A stretch of 64,000 nt of DNA from contig OW028583.1 in the NCBI GenBank assembly GCA_932294295.1, positions 3,663,501-3,727,500 of the forward strand. Direction: 5' to 3'. Numbering within the stretch: position 1 is the first letter of the stretch; each line of letters opens with the position of its first letter. Made by a program: the position numbers and the translations under genes. Shown here piece after piece: positions 33,813 to 46,667 of the stretch. The notes under the pieces were generated by a model, which was not told where the DNA came from, ran no database searches, and saw only the letters and a program-made list of their open reading frames with translations. The stretch is from Alitta virens. Taxonomy: Eukaryota > Annelida > Polychaeta > Phyllodocida > Nereididae.

Positions 33813-35007
33813 TTCAGAACAACAGCTACACCCTCCCTGTGCGGAGACATTTGACATTTATTTCATCATTTGGTCAATGTAATAGCAATTTTGAATTTGT
33901 CTAAATAAATGATTTTTTCAAATTTGTAAAACTTTGTTAATATCTCACCATATGCCATTGCAAATAATTATCGATGTAAAAGATGAAAGCAATGAAACAT
34001 AGAATATAGGCTCAAGGTGTCAAATCTATATTGCTAGCTGTAAGCCATTTACTATGGAGAAAGCCAGTCTACAGATAAGATCTTAAGAATTTTTTCTTTG
34101 CAAGACAAATTTAAGTTACTTTTCCAAATATATATTCTCTGTCATCATGATATCAGGTCAATTAAGAATAAAGCATTATGAAAATAAAAAATAGCAGTTA
34201 AGATTTGTAGATAGGAGTAATTAAACATAAATTTGGAGTGTGTATAGCCCTTTTAACACCAAGCCTTAACATCTCATCATTATGTCTGCCTTTGGCAGTG
34301 TTTCATACTAAGCTTCAGAACAACAGCTACACCCTCCCTGTGGGGAGACATTTGACACTTATTTTTGAGAGATAAGAGAAGTTAGCTCAACTAAAACCAC
34401 ATATTTGATTAATGTTAGGGTTTATATTGTTTGATTTGGAGGCAATGGAAGGGTGTTATAGGCACTTAATGTTTCCATTAATTCTATAATGGTGTTCTAG
34501 GCCGACTGTTTTTGGCGATAAGTATAAGGGTGTTATAGGTAGATTGTTTGATTATTTGGAGGAAAATATAATATAATGGCAGATTGTTTGATTTCAAAGT
34601 TTAGGTTGAAGGGTGTGATATGCAGATTGTTTGATTTGGAGGCAGGTTGAAGGGTGCGATATGCAGATTGGTTGATTGGGCAGGTAGAAGGGTTTCATTG
34701 ACAGATTGCCGGAATTGGAGGCAAGTAGAAGAATGTTTATGATGAGGTTTAGCTAAGTCTAGCTAAGTCTAGCTTGCAAGAGATGGATCATAAGGGTGTG
34801 TTGTTTCAATTGTAGGCATGTAGAAGGGTTTTATGGATGGATTGTTTGAGTTGCAGGCAATTAGAATGATGTTTTTCTAGCTCAGTTTAGCTTGCGAAAG
34901 ATTGACCCAGGTGGCATGCCATTTCTGGTCAATCTTGGGTAAACACTGGCCGACATTAACTGATGCAAAGTCAACCATGAGCCAACATGGCCTGACTCTG
35001 TATGTAT
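33813..35007. other. 3' flank of gene C, end of tandem unit 1
   Basis: No gene seen. A segment starting CTTCAGAACAACAGCTACACC occurs twice (about 33812 and 34312), and short GGCAGATTGTTTGATTTGGAGG repeats follow at 34400-34900. The segment is shared with units 2 and 3. Confidence 0.45.
33904..33909 (+). terminator. Polyadenylation signal of gene C
   Basis: AATAAA in TCTAAATAAATG, about 215 bases after the stop. The same signal is at 42438-42443 in gene D. In gene E the equivalent reads AAAATATATG, so that gene probably uses AATAAA at 50979. Confidence 0.5.
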
Positions 35008-36811
35008 AGATAACATTCCAAATAGTTTCAACATCGGCGAGATGTCAGCAATGTTAATACGAGTTGTAACGACAGTGGCCTATATGGTAACAATGCTGGG
35101 CCGCTTTGGAATGCTATATAGGTTTGGGGTCTGAGTATCTATAATCAAACTGGGTATCTATAATCAAACTGGAGATGTTCTAAGCAATGTATTAGTCAAA
35201 ACGCCTATTGGTAAATGTAACATTACCAGACATACTTGGAATCTTATAATTTCTACATCAGAGAGGTTTAACTTCGAATAGAGGGCACCACCTTATGTTC
35301 ATATCTATTGTCACCAGCCTGTAGCAAGGAGTTACTCGACTTTCCCCATTTTCCCCTATTATCATTTGAAAGCGAAGTCTTAACAACTTGGCCAAGTGTA
35401 GTCCAAGTATCCAGTATTTTTCGCACGCTAGGTAGGCTTTGAACTTTTGACACAGCACTCGTGCATTTAAAATAAACTGGTTTACCAGTGCAAATATGAA
35501 GACTCAGCTTATTTGTGTGGCCTTGAAATTTGTATTAGTAAAACTTGTGATTTTGTGATATAGAACTAACAGACATGGAGCTAGTAAGACCTTTAAAATA
35601 CAGGAACGAAATTATTAATCAACTACCCAATAAATGATTAAAGATAATTGACATTGTATGTACTCAGAACACAATGTCATACATATTTTATGTGATGATC
35701 TGCTTCAATAGCTACAACATTGCCCTTTTTTTTCATTTATTTTCTTCTTCTATTTTTCATTTCTTTGCTTCTTCTTATTTTTTAAAGAAAAAAAAAAAGA
35801 AAGAAAAGAAATTTAAGATTTATTTTTTATTTTTTATAAAAGGGATATCTGTGTCAGAAATGTTTATTTGTATAGAAGACATGAAATTTAACAAAGTGGA
35901 CCGTGGATAGTCCCACAAAGTCTATTTTGACCACACCATCAACAATTGCTTATAAATATTCTCAACTCATAGTGCAACATACGTTCCAGCTGTTCAACAT
36001 ACCCTGCAGTCATTCAACATACGTTTCAGCCATCCAACATTCACCCCAGCCATCAAACATACATCCATGCTGGATGACAATGAAGTAGGGCTTCCTGCCA
36101 GGTAACTGTTACAACTGATTGCATTGAAGTGTGGTCAACAGGCCATCAGTCCACTTCCAAGTGTGGTAGGCATGTCACAGTTTTGAACGCATGAGTGCCT
36201 CCCTAATAGGCTAAACTATCTTAATCTGCTGCTTTAAATGAGCTGGTTGATTGCTAGTCAATTATCATTTCATTGAACAGCAAAGTTATACAAGATAAGT
36301 TTTACAATCAGTCATGATGGATGATAAGATTTTAAAACACAGTAATTTATAAGTCGAAGCCCAACTGTAATTGAGACCATAGAAATTCAGTCCATTTCTA
36401 TTTGTGAGCTTGATTGGGGACCACTCAATCATGGTAAATTGTGACATCACCAGGAGACTTTGTCAAGTGGCTGGCTACACTTCATTGTAATCCACTGTAA
36501 AAGGCTGTGACTGTAAAAACCATACAGCTGACCTATATAGCTTAAACATGACCGATCACAGATCTACATGATATCGTCACATTTACTAAAGCCACAACTA
36601 AGTTAGGAGTTTAGCAGCAAAATTTCTGCCCAGCATCGTATCATGCTGGCAACCATCAATACAACATCGCATCTACAATGCCGAAAACGTGCCCATGTAG
36701 TTCCAATTTGGAATGCTATATGGGGCACCAAAGCAGGCGAGCATCTTACCACGAGACCACCCAGCTTTTAGTGATACAGTATACTGTCCATGTAGAAGCT
36801 ACTAAATTATT

Positions 36812-36930
36812 CCAAAATAGCATTTCAAATCAATTCGATGTTGGCACGACATCGGCGATGTGAAAACGATGTTGTAACGACGGTGGCCGATATAGAAAAG
36901 ACGCAGGCCTAATTTGGAATGCTATCTGGG
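36812..36930. mobile_element. CCCAGATAGCATTCC-family MITE upstream of gene D
   Basis: Ends CCAAAATAGCATTTCAAATC and GGAATGCTATCTGGG. Its counterpart in unit 3 is 45268-45386. Confidence 0.75.
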
Positions 36931-37513
36931 AGGACCCAGTACCACAAGAGAATTCTTGATAATTGACACAAATGTGACAGCAATCATTGCCAAGACAACA
37001 CATATTCCTGAAAGTACCTAAAGTGGAAAATACTTGCCACTGAGCCAGCCTTGCCCAAAGTATGCCATTACTGTTTTATCGTTCTCAGATCAGCTGCTGT
37101 CAGCCAATCAGAATGCTTTATGACAAAGTTCTTTTTGGCTAAGTTATTATGAAAAAGTTCTTTTTGGCTAATTTGTTAAGACACAAATATGCATTACCTG
37201 ACAATAGTTAGATATACCCATTATTTAGACTGAAATAGTCTAACAAACATTTCCATGATGTTGCGCTTTGCCTATAGCCTACAGTAGGTTATCAGGTTGT
37301 GGTCAAGTGTGGTCGGATGAGGCTGATCCACCAGAACAGATAAAAGGCTAATGTGGTTTGTTCTACAGTTAATTTTGGTCATAATGAACCCGAAATTCTT
37401 AAAATCTGATGAAAATTTACTAAGTTATTAAACAAAATGTACTATGTAAATTAAATTTTTCCTTATCCCACAAAACTCTATGTTGGACTACTCAACATCC
37501 ACTATTGTTATAA

Positions 37514-37632
37514 CCCAGAAAGCATTCCAAATCGTATCAACATCGGTGCGATGTCCACGATGTTGAAACGATGTTGTACCGATAGCGGCCGACATAGAAA
37601 TTACACTGGCCCGATTTGGAATGCTATCTGGA
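37514..37632. mobile_element. CCCAGATAGCATTCC-family MITE upstream of gene D exon 1
   Basis: Complete copy with AA on both sides, 240 bp before exon 1. Its counterpart in unit 3 is 45975-46093. It lies inside the 1.67 kb missing from unit 1. Confidence 0.85.
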
Positions 37633-37872
37633 AATTACTTCGGAGAACAATAAATTCAATCAACAATCTTTGAGCAAATTATTGTCTCAACAGTTATACT
37701 ATGTCATAACTTTTACAAAGTTTTCTAATATATGATAATTTGTATACAATTTGTTTGTATACATAGTCTGATCTACTTGTTCATTGGTGCGTGATGTGGG
37801 AGTATCTTATACGTTAACGCATAGTGCATATAGGTTCAATAACATTTCTTTTGATAGTAATGTTGTTACATT

Positions 37873-38114
37873 ATGAAATTATATATCAGAACTTTATTAC
37901 ATAGAATGAGAATTAATCAAGTAATGAAACTACTGTACCAAGGTAAGAAAACTTATTTTTCTGTTTGTAATACAACTATAGTCTTCACATGGATGCAAAA
38001 TATGTGTGCATGAATGACAGAATGACAAAATATTGCACAGTTCCTAGCAGTAGTAGTAGTAATAGTAGTAGTAGTATTAGTAGTAGTAGTAGTAGTAGTA
38101 GTGGTAGTAGTAGC

Positions 38115-38146
<32 letters not shown>

Positions 38147-38153
38147 CAGTAGC

Positions 38154-38185
<32 letters not shown>

Positions 38186-41100
38186 AGGTATTATAATAAG
38201 ACCCAATGGTTATGTGATATATTTTTACGAGTTGGGTATTAAATATGACTGAATTATAAACACTAACAGTAGTAAATAAATTAAATTATTACACATACAG
38301 AACATAGAATATTCTTTAGTAAATATCATATCGTATCTGAACTGATCAAGTTGTGGCTATTCAATGGAAAGACTAAGACAGGAATATGGAAATTAATATG
38401 AATGTAAAAATATAGTACTTTCAAACTTAAAATATTCTTTGATCTTAAATTTAAAAAACTGTTCTCACAGAAATTTTCTTAAAAAAAAAAGAGTTCTCAT
38501 AGTATAATATTCAGAAGCAATTTTGCATTTTGAAATAAGACCAAAGTACAGCAAGCTGCTATTTAAAAAAAAAAGAAGCCATTTGATGTGTTATATAATT
38601 TTGCATGCTCCATCTGACACAGTAAAGAAAAACCAAGAAATAAATCAGCTTTTAAAATTAGATACAAAAGATGTATAAAAAACGTATTGGAACAATACAG
38701 ATAGATAGATAGATAAATAGATAGATTTATAGATAGATATGGAAAGTGCAGCCCTCTAAGGTCATTTCTTGCCACTAGCCAGGGTTGATGGATGAGGTGA
38801 GAGAGAGGAGTCCACCCATGCCCCATGGGTGGAATCTTTCACTTGCCTCAGCATAGACACTGAGTACAAGGGATTGCCAATTTAATGTTTCATGTAATCG
38901 CCATATAGCTGGGATGTAGCTCATAAGAAGTAAAAGGGACTGCCAATTTAATGTCTCATCCTAATGACATCCAGCTGGGATGATGCTCATGAAAGGTTGC
39001 CCGGGCCTGGGATTGAACCCGGATCCTTCAGAGGAGCAGGCGAGCGTCTTACCACTAGACCACCTAAATAGGCAGGGTCAGATAAATAATTCCCGATAAA
39101 TATGCAGGGCTTCTCTTCATTTTGTTTCAGTATACAATAGACCAGAGGTGAACGACTCAACATTCACAATGACTATAAATATAATCAGCAATCTACAGTG
39201 CAATATCATGTGGTTTTACAAATGTTTTCATTAATCATTTATTCCATAAACTATCACCAATCGATGAATTAAAAAATAAACTTTTTTTCCTTTTTGAACA
39301 GTTACTCAAGTTGTCTTAAAGATACTCGTCATTGTGCTGATGGTGACAACAATCAGACGACTGTTGCCGAGAACCGGCTTTTCGGGTGATCCATCAGGAC
39401 ATGAAGTGAATGATCAACTGGAAACCATGAAGACTGTCAAGGGTGTATTAAGGAATTTAGTGAGTAATGATAAAAAAATTGATAACCCCAGCAAAAGATC
39501 CAACTTGGATGTTGATGTGCGGCCAAAGACTATTTTTGGACAGAAAGAGGAGTATGATGATCTGACGGACTTTGACATCCTCGAAGAAATTCCTCTCATC
39601 TTTCATCAAACATACACAGATGACAATGTACCTATTGTCTACAAGGTAATAAAATAATATATTATGTAAAATGTTGGTCACATGTTCTAACAGGCATACC
39701 TCAGATCACATGCAACATCGATCAGGCGACAAACCCGTATCGGCTGATGATGGCCAATATTGGTTCGACGCTAATGAAATCTGGAATGCTATTTGGGATA
39801 GACTATGTAACAGTTATATCCTCCATAGTCAAGAGTTAACTAACATTTTTGTTGGTTATATCTCTATGCCTTTGACAATCAGGCGACAAACCCTCATCAA
39901 CTGATGACGGCCTTCGGGGTCGGGATATAACCAACAAAAATGTTACTAACTCCCAACTGTGAGGGATATAACTAACATATACTCCATTAGGCATATTTAT
40001 AAATTTTTGTGATTGTTTCTTTTTACTGCCTTTATCACACAAGACAAGTTCAGTTTACACTCAGGAAGGAGTTAACTAACATCTTCGTTGGTTATTGCCC
40101 AAGAAAAACAGTCTAAGTGGAGTATGAAGCTAATTATAATGCATTCTTCATTAGCTAAGCTGTAAGTCACTCACATGGTAGTTAAATGGGGGATGTTCAG
40201 GTCAACAGGGGGAGCTACATGCCAGTCCTATAACCTTTTTTTGATGACATAATCATACACTCATTGAGTATGTTGATGACATACAAATGTGAGGACCAGT
40301 ACACAGCTCATACTATCATCCCAAAAGTCCCCCATTGTTGTTGATCTTTCGCAGTGTCTATGTCATGTATGATGGAATGGGAGGAAGACGGATGTGGCAA
40401 ATGACTAATATTATGCAGACTGGATTATGAAACATTTCAATATTATGTCTTGCTCTAGCAGCTTGTCATATTAGTCGACTTAGCACCAAATCAGTAAAAT
40501 TGAGACAATAGAAACAAAGGATTTTTTTTCTTTTTTTGCATCATAGACATGGATGCAGTCTTGGCTCAAGTTTCATCCTAACTGGCAATATTGGTTTTGG
40601 ACTGATGAAGACATTAACAAATTCATTACAACCAAATATCCGGATTTCAAGGATATCTTCTACGACTACAAGGATAATATCCAGAGATCAAATGCATTCA
40701 GGTAATACATTCACAATGTCATTTATCTCATCCTCAAAATTAAAGCATTTGTACAAATTTATTGGGTGAAGTAAGGACTGAACCAGAGGGAGAGCTTGGC
40801 CACATAAAATGTATGATATAAATTGTTAAGGCATCTACCAATTCAATATTGGCCAGCTCTGCTGAAAGTGTGATGTTTGATCCCTGTCCCTGGCCCATGC
40901 AGGCACTCTTAATGAGCTACATCCCAGCAGGATGTCGATCGCATGAGACATTCAATTGGAGGTGCCTTGTATTTGGTATCTATGCTGAGGCAAGTTAAAT
41001 ATCCCACCTACAGGGTTAATGTGTAACATGGTGGACTCCTAAGCCTTATCATCTCATATCATTGTATCTATCTCTGGCTGCATTACATTCTCACTTTAAG

Positions 41101-42248
41101 TTTCCATTAGATCCTCACTTTATGTTGCAATAACATGCTCACTTTATGTTTCCATTAAACCTTCAATTTATATTTCCATTAGATCCTCACTTTATTTTTC
41201 CATTAGATCCTCACTTTATGTTTCCATAAGATCCTCACTTTATATTTCCTGAAATCCTCACTTTATGTTTCCATCGGATCCTCACTTTGTGTTTCCATTA
41301 GATCCTCACTTTACATTTCTGGAAATCCTCCCTTTACGTTTCCATTAGATCCTCACTTCGTGTTTCCATTAGATCCTCACTTTGTGTTTCCATTAGATCC
41401 TCACTTTATATTTCTGGAAATCCTCACTTTACGTTTCCATTAGATCCTCACTTCGTGTTTCCATTAGATCCACACTCATGTTTCCTAGATCCTCACTATT
41501 TGTTTCTGTTAAATCCCCACTACTTGTTTCCAATAAATCCTCACTTTATGTTTCCAATGTTTCCATTTTATCCCCACTTTCATATTGATTAATACAATGC
41601 AATTCTTTTTTTTCCAGATACTTTATAATGCATGAATTTGGTGGCTTTTATGTGGATCTTGGCATGGAATGCCTAAGAACTCTGGATGACCTTGCTATTG
41701 AAAACAATTGTCTCCTAACTTCAGAACCTGTACTTCACCGTTTGTTGACCCCATCACACAAGAGCCATCCGCATTTCGTATCAAACACTTTCATGGCTTG
41801 TCACCCGAAGAATCCATTTTTCAAACATGTCATCGGCTTTTTGGTTGAGGACAGAAAAAACCAACTTACTGATCCTGATAGAAGCACTGGAACTATAATG
41901 ATGGAAGATGCTTTCACTGATTATCGATTGAAAAAACCTTTGGAAGAGGTTCCAACATTATTAGAATCAGAATTATTCATTCCGATGGTGGATAAACGTA
42001 AAATTGGCTCGATCAAAACGTTTTGTAAAGAGTTGACCATTGGCAAATGGGATCAACAAAGCTTGGACACACTGACGGGCCTTCAACAATGTTATAAATA
42101 TCTTCAAGATGGTGCAAACCTAATAACTGGGAATACGTATACAGTTCATCATTGGGCTAATTCATGGACTGATGATGATGGGAATAGTATCGAAGGAGAA
42201 CAAGAAACTGCCTTATTTAATATCAAGGATTTGCTAAATGATATATGA
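37873..42248 (+). CDS. Gene D: GT32-like protein with degraded active site
   Basis: Exons: 37873-37942, 39302-39645, 40547-40701, 41618-42248, splicing to 399 residues. Exon 1 (MKLYIRTLLHRMRINQ...) has a second in-frame ATG at 37906 and donor CAAG/GTAAGA. It shares with C and E the substitutions R-S-N (Asn187), D-L-G (203-205; preceded by Val, GGFYVDLGMECL) and STGTIMM. HHWANSW and the cysteines are retained. In exon 4 it differs from C by 17 amino-acid-changing and 4 silent base changes, against 12 and 13 in exons 2 and 3 together (my hand count). It ends in TGA where C has TAA. AATAAA lies at 42438-42443. The reading frame is intact throughout, so it is expressed or very young; transfer activity is doubtful. 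Confidence 0.9.
38046..38190 (+). repeat. (AGT)n microsatellite in intron 1 of gene D
   Basis: Counterpart of 29858-30000, about 105 bases after the exon-1 donor. Confidence 0.9.
38700..39065 (-). mobile_element. SINE (type 2) in intron 1 of gene D
   Basis: Orthologous in position to the copy in gene C, with a partial internal duplication of the block CCAATTTAATGTYTCAT. Confidence 0.7.
40830..41060 (+). mobile_element. SINE (type 2) in intron 3 of gene D
   Basis: Same insertion as at 32385-32615, with a small CCCTGT duplication near the B box. Confidence 0.7.
41090..41580 (+). repeat. 24-bp minisatellite in front of exon 4 of gene D
   Basis: Longer array than in gene C. Units TTTCCATTAGATCCTCAC + TTTATG, with some CTGGAAATCCTCAC variants. 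Confidence 0.85.
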
Positions 42249-42286
42249 AAATACTTACTATGAGCTTCTGTTTCTTGCTGTATATT

Positions 42287-42346
42287 GCTTATAGAAGCAT
42301 GGAAGATGCTTTTATTGATTATTGGTCAAAAAACCTTTGGAAGAGT
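42287..42346 (+). pseudogene. Relic fragment of exon 4 in the 3' region of gene D
   Basis: A deleted version of the relic after gene C: TTATAGAAGCATGGAAGATG, then TTGATTATTGGTC and CCTTTGGAAGAG. Not translated. Confidence 0.7.
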
Positions 42347-42443
42347 GTCAGAACAACAGCTACACCCTCCCTGTGCGGAGACATTTGACATTTATTACAT
42401 CATTTGGTCAATGTCATAGCAATTTTGAATTTGTCTAAATAAA

Positions 42444-43504
42444 TGATTTTTTCAAGCTTGTATAACTTTGTTAATATCTCACCATATTCCATTGAAAAAA
42501 GTTATCCATGTAAAAGATGAAAGCAATGAAACATAGAATATAGGCTCAAGGTGTCAAATCTATATTGCTAGCTGTAAGCCATTTACTATGGAGAAAGCCA
42601 GTCTACAGATAAGATCTTAAGAATTTTTTCTTTGCAAGACAAATTTGAGTTACTTTTCCAAATATATATTCTCTGTCATCATCATATCAGGTCAATTAAG
42701 AATAAAGCATTATGAAAATAAAAATAGCAGTTATGATTTGTAGATAGGAGTAATTAAACAAAAATTTGCAGTGTGTATAGCCCTTTTAACTCCAAGCTTT
42801 AACATCTCATCATTATGTCTGCCTTTGGCAGTGTTTCATATATTCTGGCTAAGCTTCTGAACAACAGCTACACCCTCCCTGTGGGGAGACATTTGACACT
42901 TATTTTTGAGAGATAAGAGAAGTTAGCTCAACTAAAACCACATATTTGATTTATGTTAGGGTTTATATTGTTTGATTGGAGGCCAGTGGAAGGGTGTTAT
43001 GGGCACTTAATGTTTCCGTAATGGTGTTCTAGGCAGACTGTTTGAGTTGTAAGTAGAAAGCTTTTATAGGCAGATTGTTTGATTTGTGGCCTCCGAATTA
43101 CAATTAAGCAATATTGTTTTTTTTTTAAGTTTTTTACTGTTTTGGAAATTAAATGATCTTCTGACTCTTGACTCTAGGGTGTGATATGCAGATTGGTTGA
43201 TTGGGCAGTCTGGTAGAAGAATGTTTATGATGAGGTTTAGCTAAGTCTAGCTAAGTCAAGCTAAGTCTAGCTTGCAAGAGATGGATCATGAGGGTGTGTT
43301 GTGTCAATTGTAGGCATGTAGAAGGGTTTTATGGATGGATTGTTTGAGTTGCAGGCAATTAGAATGATGTTTTTCTAGCTCATTCTAGCTTGCGAAAGAT
43401 TGACCCAAGTGGCATGCCAACTCTGGTCAATCTTGGGTAAACACTGGCTGACATTAACTGATGCAAAGCCAACCATGAGCCAACATGGCCTGACTCTGTA
43501 TGTA
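42444..43504. other. 3' flank of gene D, end of tandem unit 2
   Basis: No gene seen. Matches 33910-35007 with indels; contains GCTAAGTCTAGCTAAGTC repeats near 43237-43270. Confidence 0.45.
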
Positions 43505-43620
43505 TAGATAACATTCCAAATAGTTTCAACATCAGCGAGATGTCAGCGATGTTAATATGATGTTGTAACGACAGTGGCCTATATGGTAACAATGCTGGGT
43601 CACTTTGGAATGCTATATGG

Positions 43621-46333
43621 GTTTGGGGTCTGAGTATTTATAATCAAACTGGAGATGTTCTAAGCAATGTATTAGTCAAAACACCTTTTGGCAAATGTAG
43701 CATACTTGGAATCTTATAATTTCTACATCAGAGAGGTTTAATAGGAATGAACTTCAAATACAGGGCACCACCTTATATTCATATCTATCGTCAACTGCCT
43801 ATAACAAGGAGTTACTCAACTTACCCCATTTTGCCCTATTATCATTTGAAAGCGAAGTCTAAAAACTTGGCCAAGTGTGCCCAAAGTACCCAGACTTTTT
43901 CACACGCTACGTAGGCTTTGAATTTTTGACACAGCACTCGTGCATTTAAAATAAACTGGTTTACCAGTGCAAATATAAAGACTCAGCTTATTTGGGTGGC
44001 CTTGAAATTTGTAGAAGTAAAACTTGTGATAATTGTGATATAGAACTAACAGACATGGAGCTAGTAAGACCTTTAAAATACAGGAACGAAATTATAAATC
44101 ACCTACCCAAAAAATGATTAAAGATAATTGATATTGTACGTACTCAGAACACAATGTCATACATGTTTTATGTGATGATCTGCTTCAATAGCTACAACAC
44201 CGCCCTTTGTTTCATTTCTTTTCTTCTTCTTTTTTCTTTTCTTTGCTTCTTCTTATTTTTTGAAGAAAAAATTTAAGATTTTTTTAAATTTTTGTATCTA
44301 AGGGATATCTGTGTCTACTCAGAAATGTTTATTTGTATAGAAGACATGAAATATAACGAAATGCACCGTGGAGAGTTCCACAAAGTCTATGTTGAAGACA
44401 CCATCAACAATTGTTTCTCAACTCATAGTGCGACATGCGTTCCACCTGTTCAACATTCCCTGCAGTCATTCAACATACGTTCCAGCCATCCAACATTCAC
44501 CCCAGCCATCCAACATACATCCATGCTGGATGACAATGAAGTAGGGCTTCCTGCCAGGTAACTGTTACAACTGATTGCATTGAAGTGTGGTCAACAGGCC
44601 ATCAGTCCACTTCCAAGTGTGGTAGGCATGTCACAGTTTTGAACGCATGAGTGCCTCCCTAATAGGTTAAACTATCTTAATCTGCTGCTTTAAATGAGCT
44701 GGTTGATTGCTAGTAAATTATCATATCATTGAACAACAAAGTTACACCAGATAAGTTTTAAAATCAGTCATGATGGAGGATTAGATTTTAAAACACAGTA
44801 ATTTATAAGTAGAAGCTCAACTATAATTGAGACCAAAGAAATTAAGTCCATTTCTATTTGTGAGCTTGATTGGGGACCACTCAAGCATGGTAAATTGTGA
44901 CATCACCAGGAGACTTTGTCAAGTGGCTGGCTACACTTCATTGTAATCCACTGTAAAAGGCTGTGACTGTAAAAACCATACAGCTGACCTATATAGCTTA
45001 AACATGACCGATCACAGATCTACATGATATCGTCACATTTACTAAAGCCACAACTAAGTTAGGAGTTTAGCAGCAAAATTTCTGCCCAGCATCGTATCAT
45101 GCTGGCAACCATCAATACAACATCGCATCTACAATGCCGAAAACGTGCCCATGTAGTTCCAATTTGGAATGCTATCTGGGGCACCAAAGCAGGCGAGCAT
45201 CTTACCACGAGACCATCCAGCTTTTAGTGATACAGTATACTGTCCATGTAGAAGCTACTAAATTATTCCAAAATAGCATTTCAAATCAATGCGATGTTGG
45301 CACGACATTGGCGATATAAAAACGATGTTGTAACGACGGTGGCCAATATAGAAACGACGCAGGCCTAATTTGGAATGCTATCTGGGAGGACCCAGTACCA
45401 CAAGAGAATTCTTGATAATTGACACAAATGTGACAGCAATCATTGCCAAGACAACACATATTCCTGAAAGTACCTAAGGTGGAAAATACTTGCTACTGAG
45501 CCAGCCTTGCCCAAAGTATGCCATTACTGTTTTATCGTTCTCAGATCAGCTGCTGTCAGCCAATCAGAATGCTTTATGACAAAGTTCTTTTTGGCTAAGT
45601 TATTATGAAAAAGTGCTTTTTGGCTAATTTGTTAAGGCACAAATATGCATTACCTGACAATAGTTAGATATACCCATTACTTAGACTGAAATACTCTAAC
45701 AAACATTTCCATGACGTTGCGCTTTGCCTATATCCTACATTAGGTTGTCAGGTTGTGACAGTTCAAGCGTGGTCGGATGAGGCTGATCCACCAGAACAGA
45801 TAAAAGGCTAATGTGGTTTGTTCTACAGTTAATTTTGGTCATAATGAACCAGAAATTCTTAAAATCTGATGAAAATTTACTAAGTTATTAAACAAAATGT
45901 ACTTCAGCCAATTAAATTTTTCCTTATCCCACAAAACTCTTTGTTGGACTCCTCAACATCCACTATTGTTATAACCCAGAAAGCATTCCAAATCGTATCA
46001 ACATCGGTGCGATGTCCACGATGTTGAAACGATGTTGTACCGATTGGGGCCGACATAGAAATTACACTGGCCCGATTTGGAATGCTATCTGGAAATTACT
46101 TCGGAGAACAATAAATTCAATCAACAATCTTTGAGCAAATTATTGTCTCAACAGTTATACTATGTCATAACTTTTACAAAGTTTTCTAATATATGATAAT
46201 TTGTATACAATTTGTTTGTATACATAGTCTGATCTACTTGTTCATTGGTGCGTGATGTGGGAGTATCTTATACGTTAACGCATAGTGCATATAGGTTCAA
46301 TAACATTTCTTTTGATAGTAATGTTGTTACATT
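43621..46333. other. Region upstream of gene E
   Basis: No exon seen. Matches 35123-37872, with MITEs at 45268-45386 and 45975-46093. Confidence 0.45.
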
Positions 46334-46509
46334 ATGAAATTATATATCAGAACTTTATTACATAGAATGAGAAGTAATCAAGTAATGAAACTACTGTACC
46401 AAGGTAAGGAAACTTATTTTTCTGTTTGTAATACAACTATAGTCTTCACATGGATGCAAAATATGTGTGCATGAATGACAGAATGACAAAATATTGCACA
46501 GTTCCTAGC

Positions 46510-46568
<59 letters not shown>

Positions 46569-46575
46569 TAGTAGC

Positions 46576-46610
<35 letters not shown>

Positions 46611-46635
46611 CAGTAGCAGTAGTAGTAGCAGTAGC

Positions 46636-46667
<32 letters not shown>

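Larger units (their letters stand above)
27528..35007. repeat. Tandem unit 1 (carries gene C)
   Basis: First of three head-to-tail copies; the others are 35008-43504 and 43505-53078. Each opens with a foldback MITE and closes with CATGGCCTGACTCTGTAT. The copies share introns, SINEs, microsatellites and minisatellites. Unit 1 lacks about 1.67 kb present in the others (equivalent to about 36004-37676, joined at about 29530) but has its own insertion at 28113-28729. Confidence 0.88.
35123..37872. other. Region upstream of gene D
   Basis: No exon seen. It holds MITEs at 36812-36930 and 37514-37632, a MITE fragment near 36705, and a cluster of short CATTCAACATACGTTCCAGCC-like repeats near 35990-36070. 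Exon 1 of gene D begins at 37873. Confidence 0.45.
35008..43504. repeat. Tandem unit 2 (carries gene D)
   Basis: Second copy, about 8.5 kb. Its first bases are a foldback MITE lacking its outermost CCC, joined directly to the end of unit 1 (GTATGTATAGATAACATTCC). Long stretches, for example 36120-37120 against 44575-45540, are nearly identical to unit 3. Confidence 0.88.
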
